Positions 17,881 through 26,730 of a stretch of 64,000 bases of DNA are shown here, piece by piece (position 1 is the stretch's first letter; every line of letters starts with the position of its first letter). A model generated the notes under the pieces. That model was given only the letters and a program-made list of their open reading frames with translations, was not told the origin of the DNA and made no database searches. This DNA comes from CAJQLB01 sp041392065 (GTDB taxonomy: Bacteria; Bacteroidota; Bacteroidia; Flavobacteriales; Flavobacteriaceae): assembly GCA_041392065.1 (NCBI GenBank), contig JAWKMU010000001.1, forward strand, positions 62,001 to 126,000, read 5' to 3'. Position numbers and translations under genes: made by a program.

Positions 17881-18732
17881 ATGAACAAACTAATTAAAAT
17901 AATCACATTACTTATTATGGCTATAACAACTAATGTTATGGCACAAGATTTTCAAGGTATTGCAACTTACAAATCGCAACGAAAATTTGATATTAAATTA
18001 GATAGTACTCAAATGAATTCTGAAATGCATCAGCGTATGATGGATATGATGAAAAAACAATTTGAAAAAACACATATTCTCACCTTTAATAAAGAAGAGT
18101 CCATTTATAAAGAAGAAGAACAGTTAGAAGCACCACAGCCACAAGGTATGGTAATGGTAATGGTTGAAACTGGAGGCTCTGATGTGATGTACAAAAACAC
18201 AAAAGAAAAACGCTATACCAATCAAAATGAATCGTTTAGTAAGCTATTCTTAATTCAAGATAAGCTAGAAGATATAAAATGGGAACTTGGCAACGAAACA
18301 AAAAATATTGGAGACTACACATGTTATAAAGCTACATTTAAAAGAAAAGTAGAAGTTATTGAAGGTGCTATAAGTGTAAATGGTGATAAAGATTTAAGCG
18401 AGGAAGCAAAACCAGAAATGAAAGAAATTACAGTAACAGCTTGGTATACACCACAAATTCCTGTAAGTGCTGGACCAGATCAGTATCATGGACTTCCAGG
18501 TTTAATATTAGAAGTAAACGATGGTACCACCACAATGATGTGTAGTAAAGTCGTATTAAATCCAGAAAAAATGGTAGAGATTAAGGAACCAACTAAAGGT
18601 AAAAAAGTGACTCAGAAAAAATACGATGAAATGATGGAGAAAAAAATGAAAGAAATGAACGAACGTATGAGAAACAATCGCGAGCATAGTGATGGAGAGA
18701 GTATAGAAATTAGAATTGGAGATGGTAAATAA
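17881..18732 (+). CDS. GLPGLI family secreted protein (copy 1)
   Basis: 283 residues with a signal peptide ending near MAQDFQG. The family signature appears as YHGLPGLILEVNDG (about residue 202). Role unknown in the family, which is common in Bacteroidota envelopes. The segment around 55-80 (ILTFNKEESIYKEEEQLEAP) is nearly identical to the next gene's product, so these are tandem duplicates. The C-terminus is Met/Lys/Arg-rich and likely extended. A CAtaTTTG box at 17848-17855, one mismatch from the Bacteroidota -7 consensus, lies 26 nt before the ATG. It is the first gene of a probable three-gene unit. Confidence 0.85.
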   Translation: MNKLIKIITLLIMAITTNVMAQDFQGIATYKSQRKFDIKLDSTQMNSEMHQRMMDMMKKQFEKTHILTFNKEESIYKEEEQLEAPQPQGMVMVMVETGGSDVMYKNTKEKRYTNQNESFSKLFLIQDKLEDIKWELGNETKNIGDYTCYKATFKRKVEVIEGAISVNGDKDLSEEAKPEMKEITVTAWYTPQIPVSAGPDQYHGLPGLILEVNDGTTTMMCSKVVLNPEKMVEIKEPTKGKKVTQKKYDEMMEKKMKEMNERMRNNREHSDGESIEIRIGDGK

Positions 18733-18843
18733 TGTTTCTTTATGATTTATTTAACGTTTATATGTTAAACTTAATATAACTATTAGAGTCTAATACATTG
18801 TAAAAACTTACATTTACTTATTGAAACTAAAGACTATATAGTT

Positions 18844-19722
18844 ATGAAATCATACCCAAAAATTTTTGTAAGTGCTATTTTAATGCTTCTTACATTAACA
18901 GTATTTGCACAAAAAGACTTTCAAGGTAAAGCTTATTATTTTTCAAAAACCACCTTGGATATGGAAAATTTTGGAGGAAGAGAAATGAGTGAGCAGCAGA
19001 AAAAACAGATTGCTGAACGAATGAAAAGTATGTTCGAAAAAACATTCATTTTAACCTTTAACAAAGAAGAATCCATTTATAAAGAAGAAGAAAAATTAGA
19101 AGCTCCTGGTGGAGGAATGCGTTTTGGTGGTTTTTCAATGACAGGAGGCGATCAGTATAAAAATGTGAAAGAGAATAAAATGTTGGTAGAAAACGAGTTC
19201 TTCGGAAAGCAGTTTTTAATTGATGACGAATTACCAAAAATAGAATGGGTTATGACAGGTGAAACCAAGCAAATTGGTCAGTATATGGCAATGAAGGCAA
19301 CAGCTGTTAAAAAACTGGACGATACCGATTTTATGAGTGCAAGACGAAGAAACAGAAACAATGAAAATGCAGAAAAAGCAAAAGACTCTACAAAAACAGA
19401 TAATCCTATGGATGACTTCGAAATTCCTAAAGAGCAGACCATTACAGCTTGGTACACACCACAAATTCCAATTAATCAAGGACCAGGCGAATATTGGGGA
19501 CTTCCAGGTTTAATTTTAGAAGTTAGTGCTGGACGAACAGTAATTCTATGCTCTAAAATTGTAATGAATCCAGACGAAAAAGAAGAGATAAAAAGACCAT
19601 CAAAAGGAAAACAAGTTACTCAAGAAGAATATTCTGAAATCATCAAAAAGAAAATGGAAGAAATGCAAGAAATGTTCCGTGGAAGAGAAAGACGTGATGG
19701 TGGAAGAATACGTGGTAACTAA
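18844..19722 (+). CDS. GLPGLI family secreted protein (copy 2)
   Basis: 292 residues with a signal peptide (MKSYPKIFVSAILMLLTLTVFAQ). The signature YWGLPGLILEVSAG lies near residue 217, and the block ILTFNKEESIYKEEEKLEAP near 62 matches copy 1 almost exactly. An inserted basic/acidic stretch (ARRRNRNNENAEKAKDSTK, about 162-180) and an Arg/Gly-rich tail set it apart. It is 111 nt after copy 1 and 25 nt before the outer-membrane protein gene. A periplasmic or surface role linked to that protein is inferred from the repeated association of such genes, not shown. Confidence 0.85.
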   Translation: MKSYPKIFVSAILMLLTLTVFAQKDFQGKAYYFSKTTLDMENFGGREMSEQQKKQIAERMKSMFEKTFILTFNKEESIYKEEEKLEAPGGGMRFGGFSMTGGDQYKNVKENKMLVENEFFGKQFLIDDELPKIEWVMTGETKQIGQYMAMKATAVKKLDDTDFMSARRRNRNNENAEKAKDSTKTDNPMDDFEIPKEQTITAWYTPQIPINQGPGEYWGLPGLILEVSAGRTVILCSKIVMNPDEKEEIKRPSKGKQVTQEEYSEIIKKKMEEMQEMFRGRERRDGGRIRGN

Positions 19723-19747
19723 GCATCAATCAACTAAAATTTAAAAC

Positions 19748-22465
19748 GTGAAACAGATTTTAACCACTCTGCTACTCATTGTAGCAAGCACAACCTTTGC
19801 TCAAATTAAAGTAGAAGGTGTTGTAAAAGACAGTATTGGCAATCCTTTAGAGCTTGCCAATGTTATAGCCATCAATCAAGAAACCAAAATTTTAGATTCC
19901 TATGGTATAACCAATGATGCAGGACGTTTTAGGCTCAATCTAAAAGAAAACAGCAAGTACGAAATTCAGGTAAGTTACATTGGTATGAAAACTGCTAAAG
20001 AAATTCTTGATACAAAATCTGAAGACATTAATAAAGATTTCACAATGTATGAAGACAATGCTTTGGACGAGATTGAACTTACCTACGAAATGCCAGTAAC
20101 AATTAAAGGAGATACATTAGTTTATAATGCCGATTCTTTTAACACAGGAACAGAAAGAAAGCTGGAAGATGTACTTAAAAACCTTCCTGGAGTTGAAATA
20201 AACGAAGATGGGCAAGTAGAGGTTGAAGGTAAAGTTGTGTCTAAAGTAATGGTTGAAGGTAAAGATTTTTTTGATGGTGACACCAAATTAGCCACTAAAA
20301 ATATACCTTCAAATGCAGTAGATAAAGTACAAGTATTAAAAAATTACGCAGAAGTAGGTCAGTTAAGTGGTGTTACCAATAATCAAGATAACATTGCAAT
20401 CAATATTAAACTAAAAGAAGGTAAAACCAATTTCTGGTTTGGAAATATAACAGCTGGAGCAGGAGATTCACCAAATAATGGGTTGTATTTATTTCAGCCT
20501 AAATTATTTTATTACAGTCCAACTTATAGCATTAACATTATTGGTGATTTAAACAATTTAGGAGAAGTTGCCTTTACACGCCGAGATTATTGGAATTTCT
20601 CTGGAGGTTTTAGAGGTCCAAGCAGATCAAGTGGTACAAACATTAATTTAGGGAACAATAACTTAGGTTTCTTAACAGCACAAAACGGTAAAGCAAAAGA
20701 TATCGAAACCAAGTTTGGCGCAGCAAACTTTAGTTGGTCGCCAAACAAGGCATTAGATTTAAGCGGATTTGCAATTTTTGCAAATACAAAGACAGAGCTA
20801 CAAGAGAATACGAGTAGACAGTATACAGATCCTAATATTGGAATTCCAGATGAAAGTACAACAAGTAACACCATGCAAAATAGTGATTTAGGCATGCTTA
20901 AACTTTCAGCATCATATAAGCCTAATGTAAACAATCAATTAGATTACGATGTACTTGGTAAAATATCAAAAGAATCTCAAGATCAAGGTTTTTTCTCTTC
21001 TGTAATTGGTGACATTGGTCAATTGGAAAGCTCGAGTCCTTACAGTATCAATCAGAATGTAAACTATTATTATACGCTTAATGAAAATAATATTTTTGCA
21101 TTAGAAGCTCAACATTTGTTATCCGACGAAGACCCTTTTTATAATGCTATTTTAGAAGATAAAGATAACTACGATAATACTGCTAACAGTTTAGGTTTGG
21201 ATGGTGCTCAGCTTAACTATAATATTGCTCAAGACAAGCGTATTAAGTCTAATCAATTAGATGCAAAATTAGATTATTGGAATATTCTAAACACCAAAAG
21301 CGATATCAATTTTACACTCGGAACAATATTAAGCAACCAAAAATTCAATTCTAATATTTTTCAATTTTTAGATAATGGTTCAGTGTTTAATCCTACGCCA
21401 ACTATTAATGGAGGATTAGATGATAACGATATTGATTATAGTTTTAGCGATGTGTACTTAGGCATTCACTATCGTTTAAAATCAGGTATTTTCACTTTTA
21501 CTCCAGGAGTTTCAGGACATGCATATAGTGTAAAAAATGATCAGTTTGGTGAAGAAACCACAGATAACTTTTTCAGGTTATTGCCAGATTTTAATGTGAG
21601 AATGCAGTTGAAAAAGAGTGAGCAAATTACATTTGATTATCGCATGCAAACACAGTTTACAGATGTGTCCAGATTTGCGAGAGGTTTAGTACTTAACGGT
21701 TATAACTCAATATATTCTGGCGTTCCAGATTTAGAAAACGCATTGTCGCATAATGTTAACTTATCCTATTTTAGTTTTAATATGTTTAACTATACTAATG
21801 TTTTTGCTAATATTAATTATAATAAGAGTATTGATAATATTAGAAATAGGTCAGAATTTGAACCAGGAAGCGTTATAAGTATAAGCTCGCCTTTTAATTC
21901 AGATTTTGCAGATGAAAGCCTTAGTGCATCTGGACGTTTTCAAAGAACGTTTAACAAAATCAGAGGTACATTGTCTGGAAACTTCAACTATTCAAAATTC
22001 AATCAATTTATTCAAAACACACGTTCAGTAAACGAAAGTTATACTCAAAGATATAATGCTGGTTTACGAACCAATTTTAAAACAGCACCAAATGTTGAGA
22101 TTGGATATGGTTATACCATTCAAGACAATCAACAAGGACAAGGAGGTAGTACAAAATTCTATACCAAAGCACCTTCCATTGAGGTCGATGCTTTATTCTT
22201 AAAAGCCTTCACGTTCAGAACAGATTATACTTCTAACAATTTTAGCAATCAAGATAAAACAGTCGATAATACCTTTGAATTTTGGAATGCCTCATTAGCA
22301 TACCGAAAAGATAGAGATGCAAAATTTGAATACGAAATTAAAGCAACCAACTTATTAGATACTCGCTCTCAAAACGAAAGTAGTGCAGGAGCAGTTTCGG
22401 TAAGTGCTTCAGAATATTTTATACAACCAAGGTTTATTTCCTTTAGGTTACGATATTCACTTTAA
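19748..22465 (+). CDS. Outer-membrane beta-barrel protein with carboxypeptidase-regulatory-like domain (TonB-receptor-like)
   Basis: 905 residues starting at a GTG (19748), which gives a clean signal peptide (MKQILTTLLLIVASTTFAQ). Residues about 20-105 form a CarboxypepD_reg-like fold (VEGVVKDSIGNPLELANV), followed by a plug-like region (GTERKLEDVLKNLPGVEI, NIPSNAVDKVQVLKNY) and a large outer-membrane barrel ending with RFISFRLRYSL. This is the outer-membrane beta-barrel family related to TonB-dependent receptors; no SusD partner is present, so glycan import is not suggested. It follows two GLPGLI genes by 25 nt and ends at a terminator. Substrate unknown. Confidence 0.85.
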   Translation: MKQILTTLLLIVASTTFAQIKVEGVVKDSIGNPLELANVIAINQETKILDSYGITNDAGRFRLNLKENSKYEIQVSYIGMKTAKEILDTKSEDINKDFTMYEDNALDEIELTYEMPVTIKGDTLVYNADSFNTGTERKLEDVLKNLPGVEINEDGQVEVEGKVVSKVMVEGKDFFDGDTKLATKNIPSNAVDKVQVLKNYAEVGQLSGVTNNQDNIAINIKLKEGKTNFWFGNITAGAGDSPNNGLYLFQPKLFYYSPTYSINIIGDLNNLGEVAFTRRDYWNFSGGFRGPSRSSGTNINLGNNNLGFLTAQNGKAKDIETKFGAANFSWSPNKALDLSGFAIFANTKTELQENTSRQYTDPNIGIPDESTTSNTMQNSDLGMLKLSASYKPNVNNQLDYDVLGKISKESQDQGFFSSVIGDIGQLESSSPYSINQNVNYYYTLNENNIFALEAQHLLSDEDPFYNAILEDKDNYDNTANSLGLDGAQLNYNIAQDKRIKSNQLDAKLDYWNILNTKSDINFTLGTILSNQKFNSNIFQFLDNGSVFNPTPTINGGLDDNDIDYSFSDVYLGIHYRLKSGIFTFTPGVSGHAYSVKNDQFGEETTDNFFRLLPDFNVRMQLKKSEQITFDYRMQTQFTDVSRFARGLVLNGYNSIYSGVPDLENALSHNVNLSYFSFNMFNYTNVFANINYNKSIDNIRNRSEFEPGSVISISSPFNSDFADESLSASGRFQRTFNKIRGTLSGNFNYSKFNQFIQNTRSVNESYTQRYNAGLRTNFKTAPNVEIGYGYTIQDNQQGQGGSTKFYTKAPSIEVDALFLKAFTFRTDYTSNNFSNQDKTVDNTFEFWNASLAYRKDRDAKFEYEIKATNLLDTRSQNESSAGAVSVSASEYFIQPRFISFRLRYSL

Positions 22466-22471
22466 TAAATG

Positions 22472-22497
22472 AAGCCAGCTTTTACGCTGGTTTTTTT
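22472..22497 (+). terminator. Terminator of the GLPGLI/outer-membrane protein unit
   Basis: A stem CCAGC/GCTGG (22475-22479 with 22486-22490, 6-nt loop), extendable by wobble and A-T pairs, is followed by seven T. Confidence 0.75.
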
Positions 22498-22584
22498 ATA
22501 CCAAAATTTTAACACGCTAAATCATATTAAATATTTATTTTTAGAAAACTTTAAAAAGTTCATAACCAACAAATACATTTTATA

Positions 22585-24141
22585 ATGAAACTAACTATTA
22601 AATTATGTCTTATTGCATTACTGTTTTCGTCTGGCAATATTATTGCTCAAGATGATGTGATAGACAATATGATTAAAGAAGCAAACGAAAACTCTCAACT
22701 TGAACGCTTAGCACATGAATTACTTGATGTTGTTGGTCCACGATTAGTTGGAACACCACAAATGAAGCACGCTCACGATTGGGCTGTAAGCACTTATAAA
22801 TCTTGGGGAATTGATGCCGAAAACCAAAAATGGGGAGAATGGCGTGGTTGGGATCGTGGTATAACTCATATTGATATGGTATCGCCAAGAGTACAGACTC
22901 TTGATGGAATGCAATTGGCTTGGAGTGCGAGTACACCAAAAGGAGGAGTTACTGCTGAAGTAGTTACTTTACCAGCAAATATTAAAGATTCTATAGCTTT
23001 CAAAAACTGGCTACCAGCAGTAAAAGGTAAGTTTGTACTTATCGATATGAAAGAATCAACAGGTCGTCCTGATTACAATTGGGAAGAATTTGCTACTGAA
23101 GAATCTTTTGCAAAAATGAAAGAAAATCGTGATGCCCAAAATAAAGAATGGAGAGAAAACATTGCAAGGTCAGGTTACAACTCACGTACTATTGGTGGTG
23201 CTTTAGAAGAAGCTGGAGCTGTTGGACTTATTGCAAGTAATTGGTCTAATGGCTTTGGAGTAAATAAAATATTCAGCTCAAGAGTTAAAACCATTCCGAC
23301 CATTGATATCGAATTAGAAGATTATGCTATGCTTTATCGTTTGGCTGAGTATGGTAATAAACCTGTAATTAAAGTTGTTGCAGAATCTAAAGAGTTAGGT
23401 GCTGTGCCAACATTTAATACCATAGGAACTATAAAAGGTTCTGAAAAACCAAATGAGTATGTTATTCTTTCTGCTCATTTTGATTCTTGGGATGGTGGAC
23501 AAGGAGCTACTGACAACGGAACAGGAACTTTAGTTATGATGGAAGCGATGCGTTTATTGAAGAAATTTTATCCTAACCCAAAGCGAACTATTATTGTTGG
23601 TCATTGGGGAAGCGAGGAGCAAGGTCTAAATGGTTCTCGTGCTTTTGTTGAGGATCATCCAGAGATTGTAAATAATTTACAAGCTTTATTTAATCAAGAT
23701 AATGGTACAGGACGTGTAGTGAGTATTTCAGGTTCTGGTTTTTTACATTCTTATCAATATATAACACGTTGGTTAGAAGCTGTTCCAGAAGACATAACCA
23801 AGCACATCGAAACAGAATTTCCAGGTTCGCCTTCTAGTGGTGGTACAGACCATGCTTCATTTTTAGCTGCTGGAGCTCCAGGATTTAATTTAAGTGCTTT
23901 AAACTGGTCATATTGGAATTATACTTGGCATACCAATAGAGATACTTACGATAAAATTGTGTTTGACGATGTTAGAAACAATGCCATTTTAACAGCTATT
24001 TTGGTATATAAGGCAAGTGAAGACCCAGAAAAAACATCAAGAGAAAAAATTGTATTACCAACAAGCAGACGTACAGGTAATCAAATGGAATGGCCAACGC
24101 AACGCTCGCCAAACCGTAAAGGTGGCTTAGACAATGATTAG
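22585..24141 (+). CDS. M28 family zinc peptidase, secreted
   Basis: 518 residues with a signal peptide ending near NIIAQDD. A PA-like insert lies at about 120-270. The two-zinc aminopeptidase core follows: His and Asp in LSAHFDSWDGGQGATDNGTGT (here split as LSAHFDSWDGG and ATDNGTGT), the Glu pair in HWGSEEQGLNGSRAF, Asp in LFNQDNGTG and the last His in GGTDHASFLAAGAPGF. All ligands of an active enzyme are present. It probably degrades peptides in the periplasm or outside the cell. Monocistronic, with its own perfect-palindrome terminator. Confidence 0.9.
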   Translation: MKLTIKLCLIALLFSSGNIIAQDDVIDNMIKEANENSQLERLAHELLDVVGPRLVGTPQMKHAHDWAVSTYKSWGIDAENQKWGEWRGWDRGITHIDMVSPRVQTLDGMQLAWSASTPKGGVTAEVVTLPANIKDSIAFKNWLPAVKGKFVLIDMKESTGRPDYNWEEFATEESFAKMKENRDAQNKEWRENIARSGYNSRTIGGALEEAGAVGLIASNWSNGFGVNKIFSSRVKTIPTIDIELEDYAMLYRLAEYGNKPVIKVVAESKELGAVPTFNTIGTIKGSEKPNEYVILSAHFDSWDGGQGATDNGTGTLVMMEAMRLLKKFYPNPKRTIIVGHWGSEEQGLNGSRAFVEDHPEIVNNLQALFNQDNGTGRVVSISGSGFLHSYQYITRWLEAVPEDITKHIETEFPGSPSSGGTDHASFLAAGAPGFNLSALNWSYWNYTWHTNRDTYDKIVFDDVRNNAILTAILVYKASEDPEKTSREKIVLPTSRRTGNQMEWPTQRSPNRKGGLDND

Positions 24142-24166
24142 TAGTGTAGTTATTATATGAAAAAGT

Positions 24167-24196
24167 AAAAGCCTTCTTAATTAAGAAGGCTTTTTT
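24167..24196 (+). terminator. Terminator after the M28 peptidase gene
   Basis: A perfect 12-bp palindrome (24169-24192, AAGCCTTCTTAA and its complement) is followed by a run of T. Confidence 0.8.
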
Positions 24197-24260
24197 ATTG
24201 GTTTGTTTGATAGTTGATTCTTATAAATTTTTCTTGACAGTATAAAAAACATTGTTCAGA

Positions 24261-24818
24261 TCACTTTTTTAACTTGTAACATAATTCGACCATCCCATTT
24301 TTATATGCCTTAGTGTCTTTTAGTTCCAATGCTTGTTCTTTCCCTATTTGGTCAAAAAAATGTAAACCATCTCCAAGAATAATAGGTAAGATACTTATTC
24401 TAATTTCATCAGCTAATTTAAGACGAATAAAATTCTTTGTTACTTTAGAACCACCTACAACCCATACGTTTTCGTATTTTTGCTTAAGATGTTCGTCAAC
24501 AAATTTCGTTAAGTTTCCTGAATAAAATTCGATGTTTTTTTTGTCGGTTTTAAATTTACGATCTGTTAAAACAATTGTAGGTTTATCGCCATAAGCCCAG
24601 CCATAATCTTTTGAAAGTTTTAGAGCAAGTTCGTAGGTCTTAGAGCCCATTACATAGCAATCTATGGTTTTTAAAAATTCTTCTGGGTTTTCGCCAATAA
24701 CTCCTTTGTCATACTGACTTGATGAATCAAACCATGAGATACTGTTATCTTTTTTGGCTATCATGCCATCAAGACTCGATACCATGTGAATTGTTAGCTT
24801 AAACTTGTCTATAGCCAT
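24261..24818 (-). CDS. Dihydrofolate reductase-like protein (RibD C-terminal domain family)
   Basis: 185 residues. The sequence IHMVSSLDGMIAKKDNSISW at the N-terminus, GSKTYELALKL at about 55, and VWVVGGSKVTKNFI at about 118 match the stand-alone RibD_C/YwjB-type reductase fold, with the GG loop for NADPH. Such proteins are usually annotated as dihydrofolate reductase family but true DHFR activity is not established. It lies 49 nt upstream of nothing on its own strand except the end of the window gap to metK's 3' side: metK is also on the minus strand, ending 49 nt before this start, so read-through from metK is possible. Confidence 0.8.
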   Translation of the reverse strand: MAIDKFKLTIHMVSSLDGMIAKKDNSISWFDSSSQYDKGVIGENPEEFLKTIDCYVMGSKTYELALKLSKDYGWAYGDKPTIVLTDRKFKTDKKNIEFYSGNLTKFVDEHLKQKYENVWVVGGSKVTKNFIRLKLADEIRISILPIILGDGLHFFDQIGKEQALELKDTKAYKNGMVELCYKLKK

Positions 24819-24867
24819 TTGCTAAGGGTTTTAATAAAATTTTAAAAAGTTTAGTATGATGAAATCT

Positions 24868-26121
24868 TTAAAGCCCAAACTCAGTTTTAACCTTATCTAC
24901 ATAATCCAATTTTTCCCAAGTAAACAACTCTACATCCAGAGTAATAGGTTCACCATTAGGTTGGTCAAACGTTTTGGTGACAATTTTATGTGGTCTTCCC
25001 ATGTGTCCATAAGCAGCAGTTTCGCTATACATTGGGTTACGTAGTTTTAAACGCTCTTCAATTGCAGCTGGTCGCATATCAAAAATCTTAGAGACTTTTT
25101 GTGCAATTTCTCCATCTGTCATATTGAAACTACAAGTGCCATAAGTGTCTATAAAAATTCCTATAGGTTCAACAACACCAATAGCATAACTTACTTGTAC
25201 TAAAACTTCGTCACAAACTCCAGCAGCAACAAGATTTTTAGCAATATGTCTTGTGGCATAGGCAGCGCTTCGGTCTACCTTACTTGGATCTTTTCCAGAG
25301 AAAGCACCTCCACCATGAGCGCCTTTTCCACCATAAGTATCTACAATAATTTTGCGACCAGTTAATCCTGTGTCTCCATGAGGTCCACCTATTACAAACT
25401 TACCTGTTGGATTAATGTGATATTTAATGCTATCTGTAAATAAGGCTTGAATATGTTCAGGTAATTTAGCAACAACGCGTGGTATTAAAATCTCAACGAT
25501 ATCTTTTCTAATTTTAGCAAGCATTACCTCGTCAGTATCAAAATCGTCATGCTGTGTCGATACAACGATGGCATCAATACGCTGAGGTATATTATCGTCA
25601 CTATACTCAATAGTTACCTGACTTTTAGAGTCTGGACGTAAATAGGTTATTTCTTTGTTTTCACGGCGTAACTCTGCAAGTTCTTTTAAGATTCTGTGTG
25701 CTAAATCTAAAGCCAATGGCATATAGTTTTCGGTTTCACGAGTAGCGTAGCCAAACATCATACCTTGATCTCCAGCACCTTGTTCATCTTTATTTGCTCT
25801 GTCAACACCGCGATTTATGTCGTCAGACTGTTCATGAATAGCCGAAAACACACCACAGGAATTACCATCAAACATATATTCACTTTTGGTATAGCCTATT
25901 TTGTTTATGGTTTCTCTTGCTATTTTTTGAACATCTAAATAGGTGTTAGATTTTACTTCACCAGCCAATACAACTTGTCCTGTAGTAACTAAGGTTTCGC
26001 AGGCTACTTTAGAGTCTTTATCAAAAGCTAAAAAATGATCAATTAAGGCATCACTAATTTGGTCTGCAACTTTGTCTGGATGTCCTTCAGAAACACTTTC
26101 TGAGGTAAATAAATATGGCAT
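24868..26121 (-). CDS. metK: S-adenosylmethionine synthase
   Basis: 417 residues, complete. Hallmarks: LFTSESVSEGHPDKVADQIS at the N-terminus, GAGDQGMMFGYA (about 117, methionine/ATP loop), GGPHGDTGLTGRKIIVDTYG and GGGAFSGKDPSKVDRSAAY (phosphate-binding loop). It makes S-adenosylmethionine from methionine and ATP in the cytoplasm. No SAM riboswitch is visible upstream, unlike the methionine operon at 41.7 kb whose riboswitch would sense this enzyme's product. The upstream gap to the ilv leader is about 300 nt and AT-rich. Confidence 0.97.
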   Translation of the reverse strand: MPYLFTSESVSEGHPDKVADQISDALIDHFLAFDKDSKVACETLVTTGQVVLAGEVKSNTYLDVQKIARETINKIGYTKSEYMFDGNSCGVFSAIHEQSDDINRGVDRANKDEQGAGDQGMMFGYATRETENYMPLALDLAHRILKELAELRRENKEITYLRPDSKSQVTIEYSDDNIPQRIDAIVVSTQHDDFDTDEVMLAKIRKDIVEILIPRVVAKLPEHIQALFTDSIKYHINPTGKFVIGGPHGDTGLTGRKIIVDTYGGKGAHGGGAFSGKDPSKVDRSAAYATRHIAKNLVAAGVCDEVLVQVSYAIGVVEPIGIFIDTYGTCSFNMTDGEIAQKVSKIFDMRPAAIEERLKLRNPMYSETAAYGHMGRPHKIVTKTFDQPNGEPITLDVELFTWEKLDYVDKVKTEFGL

Positions 26122-26383
26122 AAAACTTTATTTTGTTATTAAAATAAAAATAAGGAAAAATGTGATTGTTTGGTTGCTAGAGGAGTAGGTTTATTACTGC
26201 TTTAGCATTTTTTAATGAGGTTGCAATCAGATCAAAATTTTCCTCTTATAATTCGTAGGCAAATTTAGATAATACTAATAAACTAAAAAATCATTTAAGT
26301 ATAATTCGATATTAAACCGAAAAAAAATCTATGTAATCGTCTTGAAGGAAATATATAATGAATATTTTTCTATTAACAGTTAA

Positions 26384-26415
26384 TTTGGTTATTAAAAATA
26401 ATTTCATAATATTTG
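26384..26415 (+). promoter_or_regulatory. Likely promoter of the ilv operon leader
   Basis: TTTG (26384-26387) is followed after 19 nt by TAatATTTG (26407-26415), close to the Bacteroidota TTTG-N19-TAnnTTTG pattern. Transcription would begin near 26421, only a few bases before the leader peptide ATG at 26425, so the leader may be almost leaderless. The region 26122-26383 holds nothing else that I can identify. Confidence 0.5.
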
Positions 26416-26424
26416 AAAGAACAA

Positions 26425-26487
26425 ATGCAAAGACACATATTAAATATCATTTCTATTATTATCGTCGTGATTATTTCACAGCGCTAA
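26425..26487 (+). CDS. ilv operon leader peptide (transcription attenuation)
   Basis: A 20-codon frame reads MQRHILNIISIIIVVIISQR and stops at TAA (26485-26487). Eight Ile, two Val and one Leu make up over half of it, with the run IIIVVII at codons 11-17. Its only obvious purpose is to make a ribosome stall when Ile- or Val-tRNA is scarce. Its stop codon lies inside the strand that can pair with the downstream terminator. It precedes ilvD by 240 nt on the same strand. The composition, position and folding fit the classical attenuation model known from enteric ilv operons; action in this organism is inferred. Confidence 0.85.
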   Translation: MQRHILNIISIIIVVIISQR

Positions 26488-26550
26488 GGAATGGTATGAT
26501 AAAATTAAAATAACAATTTATAAGCCTTCCTTAGTCGGAAGGCTTTTTTT
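26484..26550 (+). promoter_or_regulatory. ilv attenuator: ilv attenuator: antiterminator strand and Rho-independent terminator
   Basis: The terminator is a 9-bp perfect stem (26522-26530 with 26537-26545) with loop TTAGTC and a T-run to 26550. CTAAGGAA (26484-26491) is exactly complementary to TTCCTTAG (26527-26534), which covers the upstream half of the terminator. If a ribosome stalls at the Ile/Val codons, 26484-26491 is free and the antiterminator can form. If it reaches the stop codon (26485-26487), that strand is masked and the terminator forms. The 180 nt from here to ilvD show nothing further. Confidence 0.8.
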
Positions 26551-26730
26551 ATGCGTTTATTTAAAGTTTTGAACATCATATAATCAAAATTATAAACATC
26601 TGATAAACAGAATGATACATAAGTGATGGTATTAATGAGTTTAAATGAATAGCAACTAATAAATATTAATAGAATATGTAATCTTATAATTTCGATAGTT
26701 CTAAGCTTTGCTTAGTAGAATAAATAAAGA

